Below, in pieces: positions 8,271 through 15,733 of a stretch of DNA of 64,000 nucleotides (positions are counted from its first letter, which is position 1; every line of letters begins with the position of its first letter). The DNA comes from JBBRHQ01 sp963725315 (lineage in GTDB: Bacteria; Actinomycetota; Thermoleophilia; Solirubrobacterales; 70-9): assembly GCA_963725315.1 (NCBI GenBank), contig CAVRYA010000004.1, positions 554,226 through 618,225 on the forward strand, given 5' to 3'. The translations under genes and the position numbers were made by a program. A model generated the notes under the pieces. The model was not told the DNA's origin and did no database searches. It saw nothing but the letters and a program-made list of their open reading frames with translations.

Positions 8271-9601
8271 GACGGGCTCACCTCCAGCCGGACCTTAGTG
8301 CCCGCGCCGGGAGCCGAGTCGATCTCCAGCCTGCCCCGGGCGTCGTCCGCCAGATCGCGGAGCAGTGAGAGGCCGAGATGCCCCTCGGCGGTGCCCCTGG
8401 CCGGCGCTCCGGGGTCGAACCCCTTTCCGTCGTCGGCGACCAGAAGGGAGACGGTTCCGGGGCCGCGGCTGACCCTCACCTCGACCCGCCGCGCCCCGGC
8501 ATGGTCGGCCGCGTTTCGGATCGCCTCTTGGGCTGCCCGGAACAGCAGCGCTTCCCGGTCCGGAGCGACCTCAAGCCGATCGGGGATCTCGAGGCTGGTC
8601 TCGATTCCCCGGCCGCGCAACGGCGCCAGCAGGTCCGAGAGGGCCGCCTCCAAGCCGCCCCGCTGGAGGCTTGGGGGATAAATCTCGACCAGCAGGCTGC
8701 GGAGCTCGCGAACACTCTGGCGAGTCGCTTCGGCGCCCTGGCGGAGGGTCTCGTCAGGTGCCGCCTCCTCGCCTGAGCCGGCGCGCTCCGCCGCTGCCGC
8801 AAGCGAGTAGGAGAGGCCGGCGAGGTCCTGCACGATTCCGTCGTGGATGTCGGCCGCAATTCTCCGGCGCTCGGCATCGGAGGCGTCGACCGCGCGCTGA
8901 AGGAGCGCCTCGCGATCCCTGCTGCCCCGGCGGATCCGGTTCGCCATCGAGGAGGCGAGGGGGAGCTGGGCCAGCTCGAGCACGACGAGCGCGATCAGCA
9001 GGGCGGGCGCGAAGGCAAGCCAGATCTCCTTGCCGCTCGCCGCCACCGAGCTGAAGCGCTGGTAGGCCTCGAACAGCAGCGGCTCTCCTCCCGGTCCCTT
9101 CACCGGCAGGTAGACCTCGAGCAGGTCACCGCGTCCGCGCTCGAAGCGGTTCTCGGGAAGCGAGAGGTCGCTGATGTCGGAATCGACCTCTCCGGTTCTG
9201 AGCGAGGCCAGCTCGTCGCTGCCGAGCGGGTAGCGGCGGCCGATCAGTCGCGGCTCATCCGAGTAGGCGAGCCGGCCCGAATGCGTCCAGAGCTTGACCC
9301 GCACGATCGGATCCTGCAGGACCCGTCGGCGGACGATCCTGTCGAATGTGGCGAGCGCCCTCGGATCACCCCTGATCAGGCCTCGGTCGAGGTTGGGCTC
9401 GACGATCCCCCTGCCGACGATCCTGGTCACCTCGCGGGCGTGCTTGAGCGCCTCCGAGCGACCGATGTTCCTGGTGACGAGGAAGCTGATCACCCCGACC
9501 ACCGCCAGGGCGATCAGGCCGCCCAGCGCGAACCGGGCCACCGCGCCCGCGACGGTCGGATCGCTCCGGCGCTTGCGCATCGGGTTCCGCACGGCCGCCA
9601 T
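8267..9601 (-). CDS. Sensor histidine kinase (HisKA_3 type)
   Basis: A 444-residue membrane sensor kinase, partner of the NarL-type regulator. An N-terminal transmembrane helix (about 25-47) is followed by an extracytoplasmic sensor of about 130 residues, a second helix (about 190-212), and a dimerisation/phosphotransfer segment with the H-box DIHDGIVQDLAGLSYSL. The C-terminal HATPase domain has the N-box (AAQEAIRNAADHA) and a G-box (DDGKGFDPG). The chosen ATG is at 9601; a second ATG seven codons in (9580) would equally keep the first helix. Ligand unknown. Confidence 0.94.
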   Translation of the reverse strand: MAAVRNPMRKRRSDPTVAGAVARFALGGLIALAVVGVISFLVTRNIGRSEALKHAREVTRIVGRGIVEPNLDRGLIRGDPRALATFDRIVRRRVLQDPIVRVKLWTHSGRLAYSDEPRLIGRRYPLGSDELASLRTGEVDSDISDLSLPENRFERGRGDLLEVYLPVKGPGGEPLLFEAYQRFSSVAASGKEIWLAFAPALLIALVVLELAQLPLASSMANRIRRGSRDREALLQRAVDASDAERRRIAADIHDGIVQDLAGLSYSLAAAAERAGSGEEAAPDETLRQGAEATRQSVRELRSLLVEIYPPSLQRGGLEAALSDLLAPLRGRGIETSLEIPDRLEVAPDREALLFRAAQEAIRNAADHAGARRVEVRVSRGPGTVSLLVADDGKGFDPGAPARGTAEGHLGLSLLRDLADDARGRLEIDSAPGAGTKVRLEVSPS

Positions 9602-9668
9602 GCCGATTCAACCCCGACGAAGGCGCATCGTCATCAATACCTGTTTCCAGACGGGCGGCCGGCTCCGG

Positions 9669-10136
9669 CTAGCCCGGCGATGTGAAGACCTCGGTCGCCT
9701 GGATCTGCCGCTGGCCGTAGCTGCCCCTGTAGACGGGCCCGGCGGCGCTGACCCGGTCGCCGACGCCGGGCAGGGGGTGGGGGCGGAGACCCTTCTCGAC
9801 GTCGATCACGCTGAGCCCCGGGCCGGTGACGCTCTGGTCGCTGAGCAGGACGAAATGGGCGTCGCCGTCGCCGTCGGGATCGACCCGCTCGACGTAGATG
9901 ATCGTGCCCTCGGCGCTGCGGCAATTCGACGCGCCGGCCGGACAGCGGGCGCGGCGAAGCCGATTCTGCGATGGGTCGGCCGGCACCCCCGGCGCCTGCG
10001 CCGGCGTTCTGCGCGGCCGAGGGCGGATTCGGGTCCGCGGGGGCGGAGGTCGCCCCCGTCCCGCCCGCGCCTTCGCGCCGCAGCCGGCGGCCGTCAGGGC
10101 TGCCGCCGCCATGATCGCCGCCGTCCTCACCCCCAC
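9669..10136 (-). CDS. Putative lipoprotein with OB-like C-terminal domain
   Basis: A 155-residue protein with a short hydrophobic N-terminus ending in a lipobox-like LTAAGC, so it is probably lipid-anchored outside the cell. A Pro/Arg-rich linker (about 25-55) follows. The C-terminal part has an Asp-rich loop (DPDGDGDAHFVLLSD), then a segment ending PGVGDRVSAAGPVYRG and an alternating strand pattern, reminiscent of small OB-fold binding domains. Function is unknown. The start is GTG at 10136; an ATG 8 codons in would also keep the lipobox. Confidence 0.65.
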   Translation of the reverse strand: MGVRTAAIMAAAALTAAGCGAKARAGRGRPPPPRTRIRPRPRRTPAQAPGVPADPSQNRLRRARCPAGASNCRSAEGTIIYVERVDPDGDGDAHFVLLSDQSVTGPGLSVIDVEKGLRPHPLPGVGDRVSAAGPVYRGSYGQRQIQATEVFTSPG

Positions 10137-10161
10137 AACGTAGGGGCTCCGGCGGCGAGGA

Positions 10162-10542
10162 CTATGAGGCCCTGGTCACCGCCGAGCGCGCTGCGCGACA
10201 GACGCTGCGGGCTGCGGGGGGGCCGACGGTGCGGCTTTTCGCCTTGGCGTAGTAGTAGCCGGCGCGGGGTCGGCCGCGGAGATTCAGCCGCCAGTTGCCC
10301 GCGCCGCTGGCGGTGTCCGAGCCGATCGCGGGATCGGCGCCTGCGGCCCGGCGATAGACGGTCACCGTGCGGTGCTTGGCGCAGAGAGCCTGAGCCGAGC
10401 TGACTCTGCCGGCGAAGTACGGCCCGCCTCGCGCGTAGCCGATCGTGACGCTGCTGTTGTAGCTCGCCGCCTGCGCGAGCCCGGCGCCTGCGGCCGGGAA
10501 CGCCAGCGCCGCGGCGGCGGCCAGGGGAACGATTCGCCTCAT
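10162..10542 (-). CDS. Small secreted protein, unknown function
   Basis: A 126-residue exported protein. The signal peptide (MRRIVPLAAAAALAF...) ends near AQAA, residue 27. The mature domain starts with alternating hydrophobic strands (SVTIGYARGGPYFAGRVSS), carries two cysteines (one in ALCAKHRTVTVYRR, one in SVCRAARS) that could form a disulfide, and contains AGYYYAKAK. This looks like a small beta-sandwich of the kind often seen in secreted actinobacterial proteins, but I cannot name the family. It is divergent from the SRPBCC gene at 10671. Confidence 0.7.
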   Translation of the reverse strand: MRRIVPLAAAAALAFPAAGAGLAQAASYNSSVTIGYARGGPYFAGRVSSAQALCAKHRTVTVYRRAAGADPAIGSDTASGAGNWRLNLRGRPRAGYYYAKAKSRTVGPPAARSVCRAARSAVTRAS

Positions 10543-10670
10543 TGCAACTCCTTCGAGATCGTGGTGGTCGAGGCGGCGACCGTAGGGAGGAGCAGCACAA
10601 GCGCAGGCAAGCTGCCGGTAAAGGGCAGGGCAAGCCCGATGCGCTGAGGCGAGCGGCTAGGGTGCGCCCC

Positions 10671-11411
10671 ATGAACTCTGCGAACGGGCCGCAGAGCGCC
10701 GATGTCGGCCCGCTCGGCACCGTGCAGGCCTTCGGGGTGATGCTCGGCGGCCCGATCGCGTTGACGGTGCTGGCGGGAGGCTCGGTGCTGAAATCGATGC
10801 GCCGCCTGCTGCGCGGCCGCCCGCCCGGCCCGTTCGCCGCTCTCGGCACCGGCGCCCTGCTCGTCTACGTCCTCGCGGTCCGGCCGCGGATCCGCAACTG
10901 GGGCGCGAGGCCGGAGGAGATCCGGATGCCGCTGCCCGGCGATCAGCTCGAGCCCGACCCGGTGATGCAGACGACCCGCGCGGTGACGATCGCCGCGCCG
11001 GTGGAAGAGGTCTGGCCCTGGCTCGCCCAGCTCGGCCAGGAGCGTGGCGGCTTCTACAGCTACGAGTGGCTCGAGAACCTGGCCGGCTGCGAGATGCGAA
11101 ACGCCGAGGAGATCCATCCCGAGTGGCAGCACCGCGAGGTCGGGGAGACGATCATGCTGCATCCCGCCGCTGGTCTGGAGGTGACCCTGTTCGAGCCGGG
11201 TCGCGTCTTCGGGATCGAGGGCTGGGGCGCCTTCGTCCTCGAGCCGGAGGGCGAGGGGCGAACCAGGCTGCTGGCGCGCGGGCGGGCCCCGCGCGAGCCG
11301 CTGAAGATGGCCTACGCGACCCTGCTCGAGATCCCCCATTTCGTCATGGAGCGCCGCATGCTGCTCGGGATCAAGGAGCGTGCCGAGCGCCGGGCTCAGG
11401 CCGGCTCGTAG
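10671..11411 (+). CDS. SRPBCC-family membrane-associated protein
   Basis: A 246-residue protein with a hydrophobic N-terminal region (two probable helices within about 20-75) followed by a START/polyketide-cyclase-like domain beginning TTRAVTIAAPVEEVWPWLAQLGQERGGFYSYEWLENL. That segment is the hallmark of an SRPBCC subfamily often encoded near oxidoreductases. The ligand is unknown. I chose the ATG at 10671; the frame extends upstream to 10542, but that part overlaps the divergent promoter region and has no protein character. Its 3' end overlaps the convergent reductase-like gene by 16 bases. Confidence 0.85.
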   Translation: MNSANGPQSADVGPLGTVQAFGVMLGGPIALTVLAGGSVLKSMRRLLRGRPPGPFAALGTGALLVYVLAVRPRIRNWGARPEEIRMPLPGDQLEPDPVMQTTRAVTIAAPVEEVWPWLAQLGQERGGFYSYEWLENLAGCEMRNAEEIHPEWQHREVGETIMLHPAAGLEVTLFEPGRVFGIEGWGAFVLEPEGEGRTRLLARGRAPREPLKMAYATLLEIPHFVMERRMLLGIKERAERRAQAGS

Positions 11412-11960
11412 GTGTAGACGGCCACCCCGGTGTCGAAGCTGCGACTGTCGGTCAGGTTGAACACCTTGCGCTCGCGCGATTCCGGGAAGAGGCGCTTGCC
11501 GCCGCCGACGGTCACGGGGAAGACCATCAGGCGCAGCTCGTCGACGAGGTCCTCGCTCGAGCAGCGCGTGCACCAGGGTGGCGCTGCCGGCGACCAGGAT
11601 CGGCCCCTCGTGGCGCTGCTTCAGCTCACCGGTAGCCTCGGCCAGATCGCCCCGGAGGAGGTTCGAGTTCTCCCACTCGAGTGGCTCGGTGAGGGTGGAG
11701 GAGACGACGTACTTCGGCATCGAGTTGACCTTCTCGGCGAACTCGCCCTGGCGCTCGGGCCAGGCTCCGGCGAAGGACTCGTAGGTGACCCGCCCGAGCA
11801 GGTGAGCGTCGGCCTCCAGCACCTCGGCCAGCTTGTACTGCTCCTGCTGGGGGCCCATGAAGTCGAAGACCCAGCCGGAGTGGGGATGGCCTGCCTCCCC
11901 GCCCGGGGCCTCCATCACCCCGTCGAGGGTGAGGAACTCGGTCACGATCAGCTTGCCCAT
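11396..11960 (-). CDS. Dihydrofolate reductase-family (RibD C-terminal-like) protein, frameshifted as read
   Basis: A small oxidoreductase of the DHFR/RibD-C superfamily, about 187 residues once the frame is repaired. It starts MGKLIVTEFLTLDGVMEAPGG and contains HLLGRVTYESFAGAWP, KYVVSSTL and GPILVAGSATLVHALLE, all typical of the family. After that, at about 11558-11562, one extra base shifts the frame. The remaining expected C-terminus (DLVDELRLMVFPVTVGGGKR and a final YTYEPA) continues in the other frame to a TGA at 11396-11398. The intact sequence on both sides favours a sequencing error or a very recent lesion. It would use NADPH; the substrate is unknown. Confidence 0.82.
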
Positions 11961-11969
11961 TCTCGTCGA

Positions 11970-12365
11970 TCAGGTAGCGGCCGAGGCCTCTGCGCGGCTG
12001 CGGAAATGGCCGCCGATCGCGCCGAGGATCGCGCCGAAGGTCGCGGTGATGACGATCAGCAGGATCGATGGATCGGGCAGGTCCGCCTTGGCGTCGTGCC
12101 CGTGGATCTCGTGGCCGATCAGGATGAAGCTGCCGAACAGGGTTCCGCCAATCACCCCGCGCACGGCGCCCTCCCGGGCCCCGGCGTGCTCGAAGCCGGC
12201 GAAGAACCCACCGAGGATCGCGAGGATCGAAGCAATCAGGTAGGCAGACTCGGAGATCCCCAGGAGGACGCCGCAGAGCGCTCCGAAGAGAACCGGGCCC
12301 CCGACGACCAGACCCGCCCGGACCGCCGGATGGCGATCGGAGAGGAGCGGGATCGCCCCCCTGAT
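11970..12365 (-). CDS. Small membrane protein, unknown function, no canonical start codon
   Basis: About 131 residues with four probable membrane helices: AGLVVGGPVLFGALCGVLLG, YLIASILAILGGFFAGF, GVIGGTLFGSFILIGHEI and PSILLIVITATFGAILGAIGG. The frame is open from near 12389, but there is no ATG, GTG or TTG before GTG 12164, which would delete the first two helices. The best initiation point is ATC at 12365-12363, just after the upstream SRPBCC stop, with a GGAGG about 9 bases ahead. AUC starts are rare but permitted in bacteria. A GFEH motif follows helix 2. Function unknown. Confidence 0.6.
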   Translation of the reverse strand: MRGAIPLLSDRHPAVRAGLVVGGPVLFGALCGVLLGISESAYLIASILAILGGFFAGFEHAGAREGAVRGVIGGTLFGSFILIGHEIHGHDAKADLPDPSILLIVITATFGAILGAIGGHFRSRAEASAAT

Positions 12366-12366
12366 C

Positions 12367-12816
12367 TCAGCCGCCCTCCGCCTGGCGCTTCAGGCCCTCG
12401 GCAGCGTCCTTGGTCAGCCACTCCTTCACCTTGCCCTCGACCGGGCCGCGCAGCAGCATTCCCAGGACCATGCCGGGATCGGCACGCAGGGCGTAGGTGG
12501 CGCGGGTGCGCTCGTCGCCGAGCGGCTCGAGCTTCCACCAGCCGCGGAGCTTCTTCAGCTCGCCCTTCTCCTGCTCCCAGCGCATCTCGTCGGGCGGGTG
12601 GTAGCTGAAGCTGATCCGGGAGGTGACGTGCTTGACCTTTGCATCGGAGACGGTCTCGACCAGGACAGCGCGGCCCTCGCCGTCGCGCTCCAGCACATCG
12701 AGCGAGATCATCGACTCCTGCCAGTCGGGGGTCGTGTCGAGGTCGGTGACGATCTCGTAGCAGCGCGCCAGCGCGGCCTCGATCTCAACGCTGCGATCCG
12801 CCTCGAGCATTCCCAC
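12367..12816 (-). CDS. SRPBCC-family (polyketide cyclase/START-like) protein
   Basis: A 149-residue soluble protein of the SRPBCC fold, which binds hydrophobic ligands in a deep cavity. It begins MGMLEADRSVEIEAALARCYEIVTDLDTTPDWQ, the usual opening with the conserved W/P pair, has DEMRWEQEKGELKKLRGWWKLEPL in the middle and the long C-terminal helix (EGKVKEWLTKDAAEGLKRQ). The start is GTG at 12816; ATG two codons later is equally possible. It lies immediately upstream of the small membrane protein gene, probably in one transcript. The ligand is unknown. Confidence 0.85.
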   Translation of the reverse strand: MGMLEADRSVEIEAALARCYEIVTDLDTTPDWQESMISLDVLERDGEGRAVLVETVSDAKVKHVTSRISFSYHPPDEMRWEQEKGELKKLRGWWKLEPLGDERTRATYALRADPGMVLGMLLRGPVEGKVKEWLTKDAAEGLKRQAEGG

Positions 12817-12939
12817 GGCGCCAGCCTAACGGAGAAGCGGCCGGCGAAAAAGGATCAACGAATGGTCCACTTCCACTTGCATTCGAGCTGATCGCCACTT
12901 ACGATCGAATGGTCGGCAACGTGAAGGGGTTGCGGCAAT

Positions 12940-14883
12940 TTGAAGGGATTGCGGCGGTTGAAGGCCTCCGCAAGGGGGTTTGGTTTCGTCCTCGCCGGCC
13001 TGGCGTTGGTGTCGGTTGGCGCAGTGGCCGACTCTGCCGTCGCCAAGCCCCGGCCCAACCTCGTCGTCACGCTCGTCTCCAAGCCGCCCGCGACCGCCAC
13101 CGCCGGCGCCTCGATCGCGGTCGGGGCGACAGTCAAGAACATGGGCAAGGCCACCGCCAGGGCATCCAAGGTCGGCTTCTACCTCTCCCTCGACTCCCGC
13201 AAGAACACCCGTGACCTCCGCCTCGGACGGCTGGCCGAGCCGAAGCTGAAGAAGGGCAAGTCGAAGAAGCCCAGCGGCAGTTCGGCGATCCCGGCCTCGA
13301 CCCCCGCCGGGTCCTACTTCCTGCTTGCCTGCGCGGACGACCCGGGGAAGGTCAAGGAGTCCAACGAGCGGGCCAACTGCCGGGCCTCGAAGTCGAAGCT
13401 CCAGGTCTTCAGCCCGACGCCGGCCGACCGTGACGGCGATGGAACCCCCGACTCCAGCGACTGCGCACCCGACAACCCCGCGATCCATCCCGGCGCCACC
13501 GACAAGCCGGACCTCCCGTTCACCGACTCCAACTGCGACGGGATCGACGGGGACATCGGCAAGGCCGTCTTCGTCTCCGCGAGCACCGGCAGCCCGGGCG
13601 GGGCGGGCACCCAGGCCTCGCCGCTCGACACGATCGCCGCCGGCGTCGCCCAGGCGGCCTCAGGGTCCCGCGATGTCTACGTCGCCTCCGGGACCTACAA
13701 CGCGGGTGGCGGGGTGGCCCTTGCCAACGGGGTCTCGATCTACGGCGGCTACTCGTCGGCCGGATGGTCGAGATCGACGGCGACGCCGACCGTCAACGGC
13801 TCCCCGCAGGCGATGCTCGCCAACGGGGTCACCGGCGTCACTCTTCAGCTTCTGACCCTCCAGGGCGCCGCGGACGGCGCACACTCCGCCTACGGCCTGC
13901 GGGCGCTCAACGGCGCCTCGGTGACCCTCGAGTCCAGCACGGTCGTCGCCGGTGCGGGCCAGAACGGTGCGGCGGGGTCGACCGGGCCCGCGGGCCTGCC
14001 GGGCGGGAACGGCGTCTCGGGCGGCGTGGGAACGGCCGGGAGTGGTGGCCTCAGCCCGGCCAGCGCGACCGGCGGGTTCGGCGCTGCGGGGCCCATCACT
14101 GCGGGTCGCGGCGTCGCCGGAAGCCCCGGGATCACGGTGCCCGGTGGCGGCGCGGGCGGCGCGGGCGGGCTGGGGAGCCAGTTCTTCGGGAGCTGCACCA
14201 GCCCGGCGCTGGGAAACACCTCCGCCCTCGACACCGCCCTCCCCGGCCTCCTCGGCCCACCGGGGGCGGGGGGAGGGGCCGGCGGGTTGCCCTCGGCCGC
14301 CACGGTCGGCCCGGTTTGGACCGCGACCGGGGGCGCCAACGGAGAGACCGGCCACCCCGGGGGGGGCGGTGGAGGCGGCGGCAGCGGCAGCGGCACCAGC
14401 GTCTTCAATCCGTTCCCCTCCTGCTCGGGCCGCTCGGGCGGCGGCGGTGGAGGCGGGGGAGGCGGCGGCGCCGGCGGTGATGGCGGCGGCGGCGGTGGTT
14501 TCGGGGGCGGCTCATTCGCCGTCTATCTGTGGAACTCGACCGTGACCATCAACGGCGGCTCGCTGGCCGCGAGCAAGGGCGGCGATGGCGGCGCCGGGGG
14601 CGGCGGGGGCAATGGCGGCGCCGGTGGCGCCGGCGGAAGCGGTGGCCTCGGTGAGGTCAATCCGGCCGGCGCCGGTGGCCCCGGCAAGGCGGGCGGAACC
14701 GGCGGCCACGGCGGTCCCGGCGGCGGCGGCCCGGGAGGGCCGAGCGTCGGCGTCTTCCGCGGCGGCACCAGCACGCTCGTCCAGTCCGGCTCGCCGTCGA
14801 TCACCCCCGGGCCGGCGGGGGCCGGCGGGGCGAGCACCGGCAATCCCGGCCCCGCCGGGTTCAGCGCGACCGTCTCCCCCTAG
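12940..14883 (+). CDS. Secreted CARDB / MopE-like / glycine-rich (PGRS-like) surface protein
   Basis: A 647-residue exported protein. A TTG start (12940) precedes a signal peptide (hydrophobic about 13-33, cleavage near AVAK). Residues about 38-160 form a CARDB-type adhesion domain (NLVVTLVSKPPATATAGASI). Next is an Asp-rich calcium-type motif (DRDGDGTPDSSDCAPDNPAI with a following SNCDGIDGD), as in MopE-like proteins. A right-handed beta-helix-like segment (DVYVASGTYNAGGGVALANG) leads to about 300 residues dominated by GGxGG/GxxGxxG, similar in style to mycobacterial PE-PGRS tails, ending with further strand-like sequence. It is probably a cell-surface or matrix protein; calcium binding is inferred. 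Confidence 0.85.
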   Translation: MKGLRRLKASARGFGFVLAGLALVSVGAVADSAVAKPRPNLVVTLVSKPPATATAGASIAVGATVKNMGKATARASKVGFYLSLDSRKNTRDLRLGRLAEPKLKKGKSKKPSGSSAIPASTPAGSYFLLACADDPGKVKESNERANCRASKSKLQVFSPTPADRDGDGTPDSSDCAPDNPAIHPGATDKPDLPFTDSNCDGIDGDIGKAVFVSASTGSPGGAGTQASPLDTIAAGVAQAASGSRDVYVASGTYNAGGGVALANGVSIYGGYSSAGWSRSTATPTVNGSPQAMLANGVTGVTLQLLTLQGAADGAHSAYGLRALNGASVTLESSTVVAGAGQNGAAGSTGPAGLPGGNGVSGGVGTAGSGGLSPASATGGFGAAGPITAGRGVAGSPGITVPGGGAGGAGGLGSQFFGSCTSPALGNTSALDTALPGLLGPPGAGGGAGGLPSAATVGPVWTATGGANGETGHPGGGGGGGGSGSGTSVFNPFPSCSGRSGGGGGGGGGGGAGGDGGGGGGFGGGSFAVYLWNSTVTINGGSLAASKGGDGGAGGGGGNGGAGGAGGSGGLGEVNPAGAGGPGKAGGTGGHGGPGGGGPGGPSVGVFRGGTSTLVQSGSPSITPGPAGAGGASTGNPGPAGFSATVSP

Positions 14884-14922
14884 CTAGGGGTGCTTGCCCG
14901 CCCAGGGGTGGTTGCGCGCCTC

Positions 14923-14963
14923 TGGCCGACCTCGCGCACGCATGGCGTGCACCAGGTCGGCCA
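14923..14963. terminator. Bidirectional terminator-like nested hairpin
   Basis: An outer 10-bp stem (TGGCCGACCT / AGGTCGGCCA) encloses an inner 6-bp stem (GCACGC / GCGTGC). It sits in the 95-bp gap between convergent genes ending at 14883 and 14979. Confidence 0.7.
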
Positions 14964-14978
14964 CCATGACGCTGCCCG

Positions 14979-15536
14979 CTAGAAGCCGGGCATCGGGGGG
15001 CCACCGGGGCCACCGGGGCCAGGCATCGTGCCGGGACCGGGCATCCCGGGCGGCGGAGGCCCGCCCCGGCCTCGCTGGCTCTTCCCTGCCGCCTCGAGCG
15101 CGGCGGCGATCTCCGACTTGCTCTTGCCGAGGCCCTCGGCAAGAGCCGCGACGAGCGGGCTGTCCGCGGGGTCGGGCCTCTCGCCGGCCTTCGGAGCCGG
15201 GGGCGGACCGCTCTTCATCTCCTCTTCGAGCTTCTGCTGCTGCTCGTCGAGAATCGAGACGATCTCATCGACGCTGACCCCGTCCAGCTGCGCCGCGAGG
15301 CTCTCGGCGAAGGCGCGGGTCTGCTCGCTTCGCTGCTGCTCGGCGACGCTCTGCAGCGCCTCCTCGACCCTCGATTCGCTCAGGCCCAGCTCTCCGGCCA
15401 GATCCTTGGCGAACTGCTGCTTGCCGTCGCCGCCGAAGACACCGGCCACCGGGCCTCCGCCGCTCGCCGCGAGCGCCGTGCCGGTCATCGCCAGCGCCCC
15501 CGCGGTGACCAGGGCCGCGATCTTTCCTCTGCTCAT
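14979..15536 (-). CDS. Secreted helical protein with Pro/Gly-rich tail
   Basis: A 185-residue exported protein. The ATG at 15536 has GAGGAACC upstream and opens MSRGKIAALVTAGALAMTGTALA, a clean signal peptide with cleavage near residue 24. The mature part is helical with two similar units, each pairing a FAKDLAGELGLSESRVEEAL-like or LVAALAEGLGKSKSEIAAAL segment with charged helices; this recalls short repeats seen in small actinobacterial secreted proteins. The last 25 residues are a Gly/Pro/Met-rich tail (PGPGTMPGPGGPGGPPMPGF). Function unknown. A longer start at 15605 would hide the signal peptide and is less likely. Confidence 0.75.
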   Translation of the reverse strand: MSRGKIAALVTAGALAMTGTALAASGGGPVAGVFGGDGKQQFAKDLAGELGLSESRVEEALQSVAEQQRSEQTRAFAESLAAQLDGVSVDEIVSILDEQQQKLEEEMKSGPPPAPKAGERPDPADSPLVAALAEGLGKSKSEIAAALEAAGKSQRGRGGPPPPGMPGPGTMPGPGGPGGPPMPGF

Positions 15537-15733
15537 TGGTTCCTCGTTCCGTTTCGCTCTCCGGCTCGGAGCCGGCTTGGGGAGATCGTGCAGGCGGCCC
15601 TTCAACGGGCCCTGTGAGGAAGCTAGGAATCACGTAAGAGCCGGGAGCGGCAGTGGTGCTGCAACGGTCCCTTCAGGCACGGCGTACCCTGGGGACCGCG
15701 GCGCCTGCTGCCGAAGAGAGAACCAGCGCCCCG

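Noticed and set aside
11430..12608. Long plus-strand frame across the DHFR-like, membrane and SRPBCC genes
   Set aside because: Composition is low-complexity antisense; the three minus-strand genes explain the DNA.
13950..14850. Repetitive GGC-rich DNA as a possible CRISPR or tandem array
   Set aside because: The repeats are codons of a glycine-rich protein; there are no regular direct repeats with unique spacers.
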